Under the pieces are notes generated by a model that saw nothing but the letters and a program-made list of their open reading frames with translations, searched no databases and had not been told where the DNA came from. A program made the position numbers and the translations under genes. DNA of 64,000 nt from Neurospora tetrasperma FGSC 2508 (lineage: Eukaryota; Ascomycota; Sordariomycetes; Sordariales; Sordariaceae), in NCBI RefSeq assembly GCF_000213175.1, contig NW_009799102.1, forward strand, positions 721,239-785,238. Direction: 5' to 3'. The stretch's first letter is position 1; each line of letters opens with the position of its first letter. Below, piece after piece: positions 46,222-58,228 of this stretch.

Positions 46222-49200
46222 ATGATGAATGTCCCGGGTCCCGGCCGCCCCATGCAGCGACGCCCCCCCGCCCCGGGCACCGAACCCGGTGGTGGTGGTG
46301 GTGGTGGTGGTGGTCCGCCTCCCAACATGCCGGCCCGCTCGATATCGCCTGCCGTTGGGATGGGAGGACATATGGGTCCCCAAGCTGGCATGTCGAGGTC
46401 TTCAGCTGGCTCAAGTCGCTCAGTTCAAGGTCCCGGCGGCGGCCCCGGCGGCGGTGGGAGCACAAGGCGAAACAATGTGAGTAATCATCTTCCCGCCTTG
46501 GCTTCCTTTACTGTTGTTACCATCGGCCTGTTTTGCGGCCCCCCCTTCTCTCGAGTCTTTCCATCTACATGCGCGCGTCATGATACCTCCCTCCTCTCCT
46601 CTGTTCCAATCCTCCTCTGCCGTTTGCCAGCTCGCCGCTAACCATGGCATCTGACAACAGTCATCTGGCGGCTCGTCATCCGTCCCGCTATCGCAAATCG
46701 AAAGGAGCGTCACACATCTACTTGTGGCCACCAAGCAACTGCTCGAAACCCTGACACAATGGTCCCGTGGAAATGCAACCGATACCCAGGTCTCCGACGT
46801 CTACGTACGGCTGGGCTATGAGTTTAATATGGCCTGCCGAGCCTTTACTGCCATCAATGTCGATATCGACGACTTGGGCAACGTACCCGAGATGTTGCGC
46901 ACCATCCTGGAGGCCACTCTAAGTCAGGAAGCCAGCGCTGAAAGTCTCGAGAAATACCTGCCAAAGATACGTGATATTATCATAAATCTGCTGCATGGTT
47001 TAAAGAGAAAACAGCAAAAGCTAAGGCATCGCCAGCAACGGGATAGAGAGCCGAGTATCGCAGGAGACGATGGAGGCCATGGTCCAAGTCGCGGACCTGG
47101 GCCCAGTAGCAGTGGCGTGCCCACCAGAACTACAAGCACTAGTACCATGGCTAGTGTTAATTCTGGGCTCACCAACATGTTGAACGAAGGGCTGGAGAGC
47201 AATGGCTACCGACCGGACTCTCTCAGGGATGATTCTCGGAATTCTGGTCCCACAACGGCATCACCCACCAGACGTTTTCCCACGCAACGGGACCAATCTC
47301 GCGGCTCTGTCACCTCTGACCAGTCCAGCCTGTCGAGCAACACGATGCAAAACATACCCGTTCTGGCGCCTTACCCAGGTGAAGAGACAATTCCAACGGG
47401 CCCACCGGCACCCCCGGAAATCAGCGTCGACAACTTCCCTCCGCCGCCGCCGCCGCCCAAGGAATCGGGACAGAGCGCCTTGGCGGCTCTCCAAAAAGGA
47501 GGTAATCTGGAAAGACGAGCTTCCCGCAGATATGATGCATACCAGATTTCCAAGTACCTTGGCACTATGGTCCCACCCCAGACAACGCCGATACCTGATA
47601 GGAACCGGGGCGATTTCAGAGAGTCGCTGCGGGCGATGCAATCAAGGGGAAACCCCCGCCACAGCCGCAATATTTCGAGCCAGTCCCAACGTACCATTGG
47701 CCTCGATTCCTCTCCCGTTCGAGTTCCCAGCCGGGTTCCTGAAGAGCCTGAAACCGCCGATTCGTATACATTCAGCAAGGCCGACAACTTGAATGTCCAG
47801 GCGCCAGATGACAAGTATCCTACTCCAAGCGCTACTCTTAATGGCCCGCTCGCAGATCCTATCCCGATGGTGGATGAGGTAGACTCGTCTAAGCCCGCTG
47901 CTACGAGGCCTGCTCCTGCGCCTGCCGCTCCTCAGCATCAACACAAGCCGTCCATTCGCGCCCCGACGCCCGATAAACAACCGCCTAGCTCGTTTATGCT
48001 TGAGAACTCGCCCCCCGCAACCAAGGAACTGACCCTCTTCCTGCAGTACAAGTCCAAGGTCAAGAAGTTCGTGCTCCCTGAGGGCTACGATGATCTGTCT
48101 ATCGCTCGTCTTCAACTGGCTTTTATCGAGAAGTTCTCGTGGAACACACAGCAGAATGGAGCGGATCTACCGGAAATTTACATTCAAGACCCCGTCTCCG
48201 GTGTCCGCCATGAGCTCGAGGATCTGTCAGATATCAAGGACCGTACAGTACTTGTGTTGAATGTAGAGGCTTTGGATGAAGTCAAGAAGCATATTGACAA
48301 GAGCATTGGGTCCCTCAAGACCATCATCCAGCAGGTTAAACAAAATGTCGACGATCAAAACGCCACCATTCAACGTGTGTCGGAGCGCCAACAGGAGACC
48401 GCCAAGGATCTCGCTCGCATTGCCGCCACGCCACCTCCCACTATCATCGCACCGAGTGGTATGGACTCGATGGCTTCGCCACGTTCTTCGTCTTCCTCTG
48501 TCGCGGGTGCTGCTGCCCTTGCTGGTCCCTCGTCCAAGAAGCTCAGCCCAAGCCAGCTTACCGAGATCCAATCCCTTCGTCGCGACCTCGCCGTTCTTCG
48601 CCAGACCTACTCCAACTTCCAGTCCGAAGTCCAAGGGTCCATGACTGCTCTTCGCAACAAGGCCAACAATGTCAAGACCGCCGCCGCCAAGTTGTCCGTT
48701 CCCGATGGGGAAGGCGACTCGGGTCGCGCTTACGTCACCAAGGGTCGTAAACTGCTCAATGCCGATAGTGACTGGCTTGTCAACAAGGTAGACGACCTGC
48801 AAGATCTCATTGAGGACCTCCGCAAGGACGTTGTCCACCGCGGCGTCCGCCCACGCCCCAACCAGCTCGAGTCCGTCACCAAGGACATCACCACGCTCAC
48901 CAAGGAGCTCAAGAAGATGGAAGAGTTTATGAAGAAGGAGAAACCCATCTGGACCAAGATCTGGGAAAAGGAGCTCGAAGAGGTCTGCCAAGGTCGCGAC
49001 GAGTTGCGCCTCATGGAAGATCTGATGATCGACTTGCGCGACGACTTGGAGAAGGCCAGCGAAACCTTTGCGCTTGTCGAGCAGGCAACCAAGGAGCAGA
49101 TGAAAGAGGGCGGACAGGGCAATACGGTTAACGGCTCGGTGTCCAACGGCCCCACGCCCTTTGGCGCCTTTAGTCGCGGGCTGAAGAGCATCTCGGAGAA

Positions 49201-49795
49201 GGTGACGCATGCGGATCCTAGCGAGGCCAAGGAGGGCGTTCTGGGCGAGGTGCGCGCCTTGCAGCCGAATCATCAGAGCCGATTGGAGGCGATTGAGAGG
49301 GCGGAGAAGCTGAGGCAGAAGGAGTTGCAGACCAGGATGGTCAACCCGCTTACGAAGGAGCTGGCCTCTTTTGTGGAGGAGGGGAAGCTGAAGAAGAGTG
49401 GTGGTGTCGAGGAGGTGGAGAGGGCGCGGAAGGCCAAGGATGATAGGATCAGACGGGAGGTTTGGGAGCGCATGAATGGCCTTATTGCGGAGAATGATGA
49501 TGGTGAGGACGAGGAGGATGACGAAGAAGAGGAGGAGGAAGAGGAGGAAGAGGAGGGAGAGGAGGCGGAGGAGGAGGAGGAGGAGGAAGGAGAGGAGCAG
49601 GAAGAAGGAGAAGAGGGCGAGGAAAAAGCGAGTGGCTCTGCTAAGGAGTCTGTCGATGGAGAGGAGGATAAGGGGGAGGCGAAGGAGAAGAACAAGGAGA
49701 ACGTCAAGGTTGAAGAGAAGTTAGATGCGGATGAGGGCGAGGAGGAAAGCAAGGTGAAGGCCGAAGCCGCGAAAGAGCCTGGTGCAACTCCTTGA
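46222..49795 (+). CDS. bud6: Bud6/Aip3 actin-interacting polarity protein
   Basis: Exons 46222-46476 and 46661-49795 (GTGAGT..CAACAG) give 1129 residues. After a Gly/Pro-rich N-terminus, exon 2 starts the conserved SVPLSQIERSVTHLLVATKQ LLE segment, typical of Aip3/Bud6 N-terminal regions. The Aip3 core runs about 539-896: KELTLFLQYKSKVKKFVLPE, LQLAFIEKFSW, IQDPVSGVRHELEDLSDIKD, long coiled coils, WLVNKVDDLQDLIEDLRKD and MEEFMKKEKPIWTKIWEKEL. In the family Bud6 binds actin and formins at growing tips and septa, promoting actin-cable assembly. The C-terminus is unusual: about 70 residues are nearly all Glu/Asp (49494-49640), followed by a charged Lys/Glu tail. A poly-Pro run (PPPPPPPK) lies near 47440. 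The GGT repeat in exon 1 codes a run of Gly. Confidence 0.95.
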
Positions 49796-51276
49796 GGAGA
49801 GCCAGTTTACCGGGGTCTGAGTACGTGGTGATGTCCGCGCCTACACAAGTGGTGGGTGAAGTAAGGGCTGTTGGAAATAACAATACATCAGTACATATAA
49901 TTTCCTGTTCACGGGCTCGATGAAGATTTGAGTAGTCTACAAGAGAAGAGAGAAAGGGGAGAGAGAGAGAGAACGTCAGGAGGCACGGAAATCTTATACC
50001 CCCCCCCTTTTTTGGTCTAAACAATCATGTTTGACTTTTGTTATAGTAACCAATTGAATAGTTTAGGTACCCAAGTCCAAGGTGCTTTGGTGTCGTCATT
50101 TCTGAACTGGTGATTATATTTCACTGGATATCACAAACCTAATATTTGCAACGTAACTTGGGAAACTATCATGGCCTCTCCTCCGCCTGTTTTTCGACCA
50201 TACATATACGTAGTAGACCTACGTCCCAATTCCAGACAACTGGATGTGTACTTATTCCCTCAAGTCTAAACCCAACTACCCAAGTTACTATGTAAAAAAA
50301 ACACGGGCACCCGCCTGCTCCCATCCATGGCCTGTTCCTTCCCCTTCCCCTTCCCTTCCCCTTCGTTCCGACATTCTGCCTGGAAGAGGAGGGGGGGGGG
50401 ATTAGCTTTCCGGCACCTCACTAGGTTCCCTCCCAGTTCCCGTTCCTGCCCCCCCCCTCGAGGCCCCTTAGCGGGTATTTCCCCGCACCGCGGCACCAGC
50501 CGCACCACATCCGACAGCCCACAGCGCTTTCCTCGGGAACTAGGGAGTAGGGACTACCTAGGTACCTCTAGGGACTGGGGCTGGGGAAGGGTGAGACATG
50601 CATTGCATACCTACCTACATGCATGCACGCATGTTTGGTTTGGGGTAGACTAGGCTGGACTAGGTAGACTTCTGCTAGACTAGATAAACTAAACGACCCC
50701 TCTCTTGCTTGGAAGTTGTCGTTCGTTTCGTTCGTTCTTCGTCCATTCACGACGACATCTTGGTGCGGTGTTCGAATCCGTGTGGAAACACAAGCGACGC
50801 AACAGACAACCGACGGCACTCGACGGTAAGTAACGAGGTGGTCAACGAGCTAAGTTAATACTCTCTCTTACTCGTCGGGTCGGTGTGAAGTTGAAGTTTT
50901 CTGTGTTAGCGATAGGCTGGATAGACGATGAGTATACTCATTGACGGGATTGCTGCTGTCGGTCGGTCGGTCGGTGGCGATCAATGGGTTCAATGGCGGG
51001 TTACTGGCGGGAGGAGGTGGGAGGTGTGAAGATCTGCAAGCAAGTGTGTGACGGGCGAGGGCACGGATACATTAGGCTGTGTGTGTTTCGTTTCTTTTTC
51101 TCAGCCGGGAGACGGCAGATGGGAGACGGGAGAAGTTGGGGTTATAAAGACTTGTGAGCCTCCGGACCAGACACTGACTGTTCATTAGCAGTCTCTCATC
51201 AGGTCGGCACTCATTCGCCTTTCCTTTGAAAAGAACCACACACCAAAAAGCAGTACTCAACAAACACCCACTCACC
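49796..51276. other. Intergenic, C-rich and repeat-like patches
   Basis: Promoter side of the hydrolase gene. It has homopolymer C/G runs (50002-50009, 50391-50400, 50449-50457) and CCTAGGTACCTCTAGG-like elements (50557-50572). No gene seen. Confidence 0.55.
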
Positions 51277-52793
51277 ATGGCACCCACCTACAACTTCGAA
51301 AACACCATTCAAAAGGCCATCGACGACGGAATTGTCCCTGGTGTAGTCCTCTACGCCCGCAACAAAGATGGTCCGTCCTTTCCTCCTCTCTTCTCTTGCT
51401 TCCCTTTCCTTCGTTCTCCGTCACCGTCCGCGACTCATTCTAACTAACACCTCGACAGGAACCCTCAACTACTCCCACGCCGCCGGCTATGCTTCCCTCT
51501 GCCCCTCCAACCCGCGCCCCATGACAACGCATACCATCCTCGCCCTAGCTTCCATGACCAAACTCCTAACATCCATCTCCGTCCTCCAACTTCTCGACTC
51601 TTCCTCCTACCGTGACTCATTTCCCCTTGGCCTCGACACTCCCGTCACCGACCCCTCCTACCCTAAAACTTACCTCCCCGACCTTGCTTCGTTGCCTATT
51701 TTGTCTCCAACAACCACCGACCCCTTCGCCACCCGCTCCCGCACAAAGCATATAACAGTCAGACACCTGCTCACCCACTCCTCCGGGTGCGGGTACACCT
51801 TCCTCCACCCCTCCCTCATCGCCTGGAATGAATGGAAGTTGAAGCAGCAAGGCAAAATCCCCCATTTGCCGATAGCAACAGCCTTTGCGCAGACGGTTCC
51901 CGAACAGTTTTCCTGTCCGCTTTTGTTTGAACCGGGCGAAGGGTGGGCGTACGGGTGCGGGATAGATTGGGTCGGGTGGATGCTCGAAAAAGTGAGTGGT
52001 ATGAGTTTGGATGATTGGCTGCAAGAGAATTTGGTAAAGAAGTTGGGATTGGAAAAGGGCAAGGTGACGTTCTATCCCGAGAGGGTGTGGCCGACTGAGG
52101 GAGAAGAGGGGAAGAGGGAACGAGTGGCGGAGATGGGGAAGAGAGAGGAAGGGAATGGGGTGGGGACGGCGGGAGGTGGAGGACATGCAAGAAAGACCAA
52201 ACACGTTGATACGCCGCAGCTGATGAAGCCGGCTGATCGAGGGGCGTTTGGTGGGCAGGGAGCGTTTGCGGATTTGGGGGCTTTTTGTGAGGTGGTGCAT
52301 TCATTGTTGATGGATGATGAACGACTCCTGAAGAAGGAGACGGCGCAGTTGCTTTTCGAGGGGCAGTTGAAGGAGGAAAAGACGAAGCAAGCTATAAATG
52401 AGGATATGAAGACGCCTGAGTGGGTGGTGGGTTATGTAGAGGTGCCAGCCAAGGCAAAGGGATTAGTATATGGTTGGAGTGCGGGTGGACTGCACGTTGT
52501 TGAACCGGGGAAGGCAGACCAAAGTGGCAGGTGGAGGAGGAAGGGGTATCTGGGGTGGGGAGGGGTATTCAACTTGAATTGGGTAAGTCTGGAGTTTTCA
52601 TTTGTTTTCTTGATTTGAACCATGACGAAGAGAAGTATTCGCTAACCTTGATATGTAAACACAGTTCGTCGATCGAGAGGCCGGTGTTTGTGGAGTATTT
52701 GGGGCGCAGACTTTGGACCCGTGTGACCCCTTGATTGAACCGTTGATCAAGGATTTCGAGAAGGAGATCTATGAGAAGCATGGCGCGAAGTGA
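51277..52793 (+). CDS. Beta-lactamase/transesterase-like serine hydrolase
   Basis: Exons 51277-51370, 51459-52582 and 52665-52793 give 448 residues. The Met at 51277 has a CACCATGGC context; an upstream in-frame Met adds 17 residues. The catalytic Ser-x-x-Lys motif is SMTK (Ser63, Lys66) in ILALASMTKLLTSISVLQ, which is the class C beta-lactamase/esterase active site (family knowledge). ITVRHLLTHSSGCGY and FEPGEGWAYGCGIDWVGWML follow, the latter giving the Tyr-containing second motif. GYLGWGGVFNLNW/FVDREAGVCGVFGAQ is in the place of the third (KTG/HxG-like) motif. Fungal members include LovD-type acyltransferases and esterases, so the substrate cannot be assigned. No signal peptide, so probably cytosolic. 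The first donor is GTCCGT, an unusual form. A Gly/Lys-rich insert (about residues 265-305) is low complexity. Confidence 0.88.
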
Positions 52794-53750
52794 TCGAGAT
52801 GGAGTACATGTGGCATTGTTTCTAAGGAAGAGATAAGATCACTTGCCAGAAGGTGAAATGTAGCAGTTCATGATCGAATAACAGGAAGGTCATGATAACA
52901 TCGTGGTGGAGGTCGATGTGATTGTTGCAATATTTGGATTGAGGGGTGGTAGAATACCCCAGTGATAATCTCGACCATTTCCCATCAACCAGCGACTCGA
53001 TCGAAAGCTATTTCACTTTCGCTCCGGCCCGCTCTCGGCCCGCTCCGGCTCGTCGAGTGTCACTTCTAGGTTCATGCGGAGCCGAGTCACACTCAACATC
53101 GTTGGCAGGGACGGCTTACGGGAAACTTGGGTAGTATCAAAAACGAATTCTTTTTTATTTTTATTTTTTTTATTTTTTTTTGGCATGACTATACTACAGG
53201 TATTTGTGGAAGAAAATGCAGTCTGATATGGTAGAGGATTAAAACTCGTTTCGGGAGACGGAATGTATCCATATACCCGGACCTTAGCGGGTTGGGTGAG
53301 CCTTTAAGCGGGGCTGCCCCGCTGCGGGAATGTTCCTAAGGGGGACAAGATCTCTGTGAATCCCCTGGGAAGGGATCTCAACAAATCCCCCCTTGTCCTT
53401 CCACTTCTCTCCTTCATCATACGAGGGCAGAATGCGACCAAATCACCGACGGTCAATGGGATTCGCAACATCTGAAGTACCACCACGAACCGTGGCTTCA
53501 CAATGTGATGCTCTTCTTGCTATCCTCGGACAACCCCCATACGGGCGGCTGGCCGTCGTGTCTTGCGACGATTTTATTGGGTCAATTCGCTGAATGAATG
53601 TTGCCCGATTACAGGATCACATGTCACCCGACATCAGGGAATGAGGGGAGGCTGAGTAATACCTTATCTGAAGCAGGATTCCTTCTTCACCTGCGTTGCC
53701 CGACTGCCCAACCTCGACCGCATCTCACAACCACCCGAAGGCAAACAGCC
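52794..53750. other. Intergenic
   Basis: A T-rich run with A interruptions (53151-53181) and a GC-rich hairpin AGCGGGG-CTG-CCCCGCT (53307-53323). Longer minus frames (53304-53501) have no family signal. It precedes the HET gene. Confidence 0.55.
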
Positions 53751-56163
53751 ATGTCGTCTACCTATGCACAATTTCGGACCATCTCCGTTCAAGCAACAGA
53801 CTCCAGCTCATCCAAGACGATGGAAGACTCATCAGAACAACCCTCAGCCGACGCAAACAAGTTCGGGTGTCGAGGCTTCATTGCTGGCGGCGAATGGCCC
53901 GACGGAACTCTCTCAGCAGAGTCCTTGAGCCCCTGGTGGAAGCCATCCGACTCCGGTGATCCTTTGGAAGTAACTACCGGTCCTCTGCCCCAGTCCCTGT
54001 GCCGGATCTGTGGAAGTATCCCAAATGATATTGGCCGTCGTATGCTTCGTTCGATACAGGAGTTAGAGCCCGAGAAATGCGGACTCTGTCGTATACTTTT
54101 TGTGGCTTACCAGATATTTCTTCGCAATCCTCTCAAACCTGAAAAAACTACGCTCTGGGCCTGTCTTGCAAGCTCAGGTGGTGACGATGGAGTCCGAAAT
54201 AAGGCAACGACTGGCAGATTGAGAACCGCAGAAGATCTACGGGGGACTTCGCTCGAACTTTGTCTTCTGACCTACAAGAAGCAATTAAGAGCATGCAGAC
54301 GAATTCTCATATCATGTAATGTTCACAACACTACCATGCTAGAGCCGTGTAGAGTAAGGGTTACTAATACCAAATGCAATTGTAGGCACCGAAGATGTAC
54401 CCTGTCCTTGGGGAATGACCATGCCATTCGCTAGTACCTACGCAGACTACTTTGGATGGAAAGACCAGCCGCTTGAAGTCACCAATATCGCCACGGCCTG
54501 TAGACAATACCTCGAATTTGATCTCGTCGCAAACATATCCAGGGGTCTTGACAACTGTGCCAAGTATCATGCGAAATCCTGTTGCATGTCGAATGAAGCA
54601 CATCTACCTAGCCGCCTTCTAGACGTAGGACCAACGTCTGGAGTGATTCGTCTTGTGGAGACAAAGCGGTTGGGAACGGCAACTCTGACATATACCTGTC
54701 TAAGTCATTGCTGGGGAACGCAACAGCCGCTCAAAACAACCCAGCGAAACTACTCGCAGCATCTGGCGTCTATAGAATGGGACCAAATACCACAAACCTT
54801 TCAAGATGCAATCCAACTGACTCGGAATCTGGGAATCCGGTTTCTTTGGATTGATTCACTTTGCATCATACAGGACGACGACAAAGATTGGGAGCGAGAG
54901 TCAGCCGACATGTGCAACGTGTATGGAAACTCCTATCTCACTATTGCTGCAACGGCATCATCGAATTGCCATGGAGGTCTTAAGCGTTGGACTGACCGAG
55001 AGGTTTTCAAAATCACTGGCTTCACGACGGACAGATCACCTCTTCAAATATCGCTTGTTGCACTCCCCGAGGAAGGGATTTCCGATACAGATACACCGCT
55101 GCTCCACAGAGGTTGGGCTTTGCAGGAGCGGATAATGTCTCCCAGGGTAGTCCACTTCCTGCCAGCTGGCGTGGTATTGGAATGCAACGGGGGATGGTTG
55201 GCCGAGTTTCCCAAAAGACAGTTAAACCATGGAGTCGTCAATAAAATGAGTTATCACAAGTCAATCGGCTCAAACTCCATCGATACGCGGGCCAACTTGT
55301 GGAGAGATCTCATCGAGACATACACCCAGTCAGCGCTTTCTTTCGCTTCTGATAAGCTCCCTGCAATTTCCGGTCTTTCTCAGCGTATGGCAAAGCACAG
55401 AGCTGGGGCTCGTTATCTTGCAGGGCTCTGGAGCGACTCACTAAGTACAGATCTGCTCTGGGAGTTCTCACCTGATTATATCGAAAGCAAGGAATATGCC
55501 ACTGCAAAAGCCAAACCCTGGCGAGCTCCTAGCTGGTCATGGGCTGCATGGGACGGGCCGGTAATATACGGCCATGGGATTGATGGTAAATTTGCTGACC
55601 TGACCTCGCAGAAAGTTCACCAACTCTTCACTTTGCGAGATGTATCAATCCTCCCGGCCACTGCTGATCCTACTGGGAAACTTTCGGCTGCATCCATGAC
55701 TGTTTTCGGACAGTTGGGTGATGCATCATTTTACCTTTTTGGCGGGTGGCGTTCATACATAACCCCCGACCAGGTCAATTATTTCACTAACATACATGAG
55801 ATTCAGGTGTCATATAGTGCGTCGCTGGATATCGATGATTCCGAGTACAGAAAGTCGGATAAGTCACTTCGGGATTACCTTGCTTCACGACAAATCAAGT
55901 CTTTTCGTTTGACGCGTGGAAGCTTCGAAAAGGGAAGGGTTCATATCGAATATGCACTTCTCTTGCAAAGAATTCAAGGCTCGTCAACAGACTACGTGCG
56001 TGTCGGGATAGCTAGAGAACGTCGGGAGTGGGCGACAATTGATGTCAGGGCAGTGTTTAGCCAAGATATGGCGAATATAGCAGTCGGCGACAAAGATGTC
56101 TGGGACTACAAGCCGACTTTCTTCGAAACGGGTGCCGTCGAAGAAACCATCAGAATTCTCTAG
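53751..56163 (+). CDS. HET-domain protein (heterokaryon incompatibility type)
   Basis: Exons 53751-54315 and 54386-56163 (GTAATG..TTGTAG) join to 780 residues; splicing restores SC-TEDVPCPWGM. I chose the Met at 53751; an upstream in-frame Met at 53598 would add 51 residues. An N-terminal Cys motif LCRICGSIPND...KCGLCRILF precedes the HET domain, as often in this family. The HET domain is about residues 285-450: TYTCLSHCWGTQQPLKTTQ, IPQTFQDAIQLTRNLGIRFLWIDSLCIIQDD, WERESADMCNVYGNSYLTIAA and HRGWALQERIMSPRVVHF (landmarks). These are the classic HET signatures. The C-terminal half includes WRAPSWSWAAWDGPV. In known cases HET domains trigger cell death after non-self fusion. Many HET genes have no known incompatibility role. 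The frame is intact. Confidence 0.95.
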
Positions 56164-56298
56164 GTGGAGGTTTTTGGGAAGAGGGAAGTTGATGAGCTCG
56201 ACTTATCGCCGACACTGAATTGGCATGACAATATAGCCAGTAGAACTTTTTCAGCACACAATTAACAGGAAGTAGGAAGGAAACACTGATGCAAGGCT

Positions 56299-56607
56299 TC
56301 AGTGTAGTATCAACACCATGGACCCTTTTGAACCCTTGAACGTCATCTGTTGATACGCCAACAACTTACACAGCGTCGCACTCCTGAGCTTCAAAGAACG
56401 CAACAGGAACTCCATGTCCCGGCGCGCTGACAATCTCGGCCTTGTAGTGGTGTCACGACCGGCGAGGCTGACTGCCATAAGCTGGTCACGGATGACCTTT
56501 GTGATGGGGTTTGTAACCAGGACAGAAGACCTGACACCTCCGGCCTTGCGGATTTTGTAGTTAACCCAAGTATTTCGGGTCATGAACAGGGCCAGGATGA
56601 AACCCAA
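56299..56607 (-). pseudogene. Cytochrome P450 fragment (CYP52-like helix I region)
   Basis: The minus-strand frame contains VIRDQLMAVSLAGRDTT, the helix-I oxygen-binding motif of fungal CYP52/CYP53x-like P450s (consensus RDQL...LAGRDTTA), then pieces similar to the following helix (MEFLLRSLKLRSATLCKLL) and QMTFKGSKGSM. The ExxR and heme-binding Cys regions and the N-terminus are absent from neighbouring frames. It is 102 codons and looks like a dead remnant, about 135 nt past the HET gene stop. Confidence 0.7.
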
Positions 56608-58228
56608 GATGGTAGCCCATGTTTGGTTAGAGTCCAGGGATAAGAGGGCTCTGAACTAATGGGTTGAGGCCCTGATGAGCACCCTATCGCGTGGTAGATA
56701 CCCCCTGGCCTGAAGCTCAAAATGGATAGTGCGAGTTGGGTAGTCTGGGAGTGTCGATGATGAAGAAGTTGTGCTGGAGAAGGGCAGTGTCTAAACCGCG
56801 GCAGTAGAAGGATGAGATCTTGTCAGCAGCGGCACATAAGGCTAAAAACACGGTGATCCTCGTCTTTGAGGAGCTCCGGGGAGTCTGGGGTGTGGTATAA
56901 TGAGGGGAAAGAGATGTAACCAGAAGAGGTGTTGGCTAATGGCAGCATCAGACTGTTTTCTTTACCTTTGGACATTAGCATTCCAAGGCTTCCATACCAG
57001 GAGGTTGAGATAAGGTTTGGTGTGGCCGACTGAACTCTCAAGCCACGCAAAGCCACGAATGGGCGCACGAGTCGTGCAACATGGGAGAAAACTATGATGG
57101 GAAAAAGCCATGTGATAGAAAAACGCCATGTGATGGAAGATTTGGCGGAACCTTCGGTGAGTCTTGAGCTCCGCTTGACCCCAGATGGGGTCCTCGGGAC
57201 GGGTCAAGGGGAGAGGGTCTGGGGACTTGGGGGAGGAGCTGGAGACATCGTCATTCCCTTGCCCCGCAAGGCGCGAAGAGCTCGAGTCAGGTCGAGCATG
57301 ACAAGCTTCGCGGGTCCAGGGGGGGGTTGCCATGGGGATATCAAGGTGTTACATTAGATGGAACTGAACCTGGAGAATAGGAGGAAGAATTGTAAAGTTT
57401 TGTAGGTAATTTGGAATTACTCGCGTAGTATTGATGACCGCCAGTGCTGCCTTACCGTCGCGCTTCAACATCATGGCGACAATGATTTTGAGGTTTGCGG
57501 ACAAGCCGGGATGGATTGGAGTCCCGTCATGCCTGTACTCTGCTCGAGTCAGTGGACCTGTCAACAAGGTAAGTGACAGCAACATGCGCGGGGAGGGCTT
57601 GTCACTGTGAGTGTGGCAAGCGGGGCCCCCAGACGTCATTGTCAACATTGCAATGTTTACCGCGACCCGGTGTAAGTTGTAGAGTCGAAGGATTTGATGT
57701 TTCTGTTTGTAACCAACTCCCATGATTTCATCCCAAAGCTGCCGACGGATGGAGACTGACACAGTTTGGCCGAGGATAGGCGCACGAAGCACGGGCCCTT
57801 CACCAGCCGCGTGCAACTGCCGCGAGCTGGCAAAGAGCTGCTAGGTAAGGTAGGAGCTGGCTGTGCGGGCGGCAGAGCTCTCTGTCATCGGCCACCGCCT
57901 CGGCACCCAGCACGTCTCCAAAAAAACAACGGCAAAGCTGTTAGTGATTGGCTCAGGTAGGGCCGACGATGTTATCAGCGAGTCCATAATGGATCCCAAT
58001 CGGTCCTAATCAGTCCTAATCAGGGCCCGTAGCGCCCTCCAAGTCTCCAACAGCAGCAGAACTCGAAGGGGGGAGCTAGGTCCAGTCCCCTCGTCGGGCG
58101 GGAAGAACTTGGCAGGTGTTGCATCGTCATTTTCACAGTCCCTGAAATCGCTGCAAAATATTCCTTCTCCCAACATCATCACCAACCCACCTCATCCTCT
58201 ACCGTATCCCATCCGCCGCATCCTCACC
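56608..58228. other. Intergenic, possible further P450 debris
   Basis: Upstream (minus strand) of the P450 fragment the frames 56823-57068 and 57349-57816 lack clear motifs. The right 300 nt form the promoter of the succinyl-CoA ligase gene. Confidence 0.45.

Noticed and set aside
48227-49273. 348-codon antisense frame inside bud6
   Set aside because: Shadow of a codon-biased coding exon; no domain.
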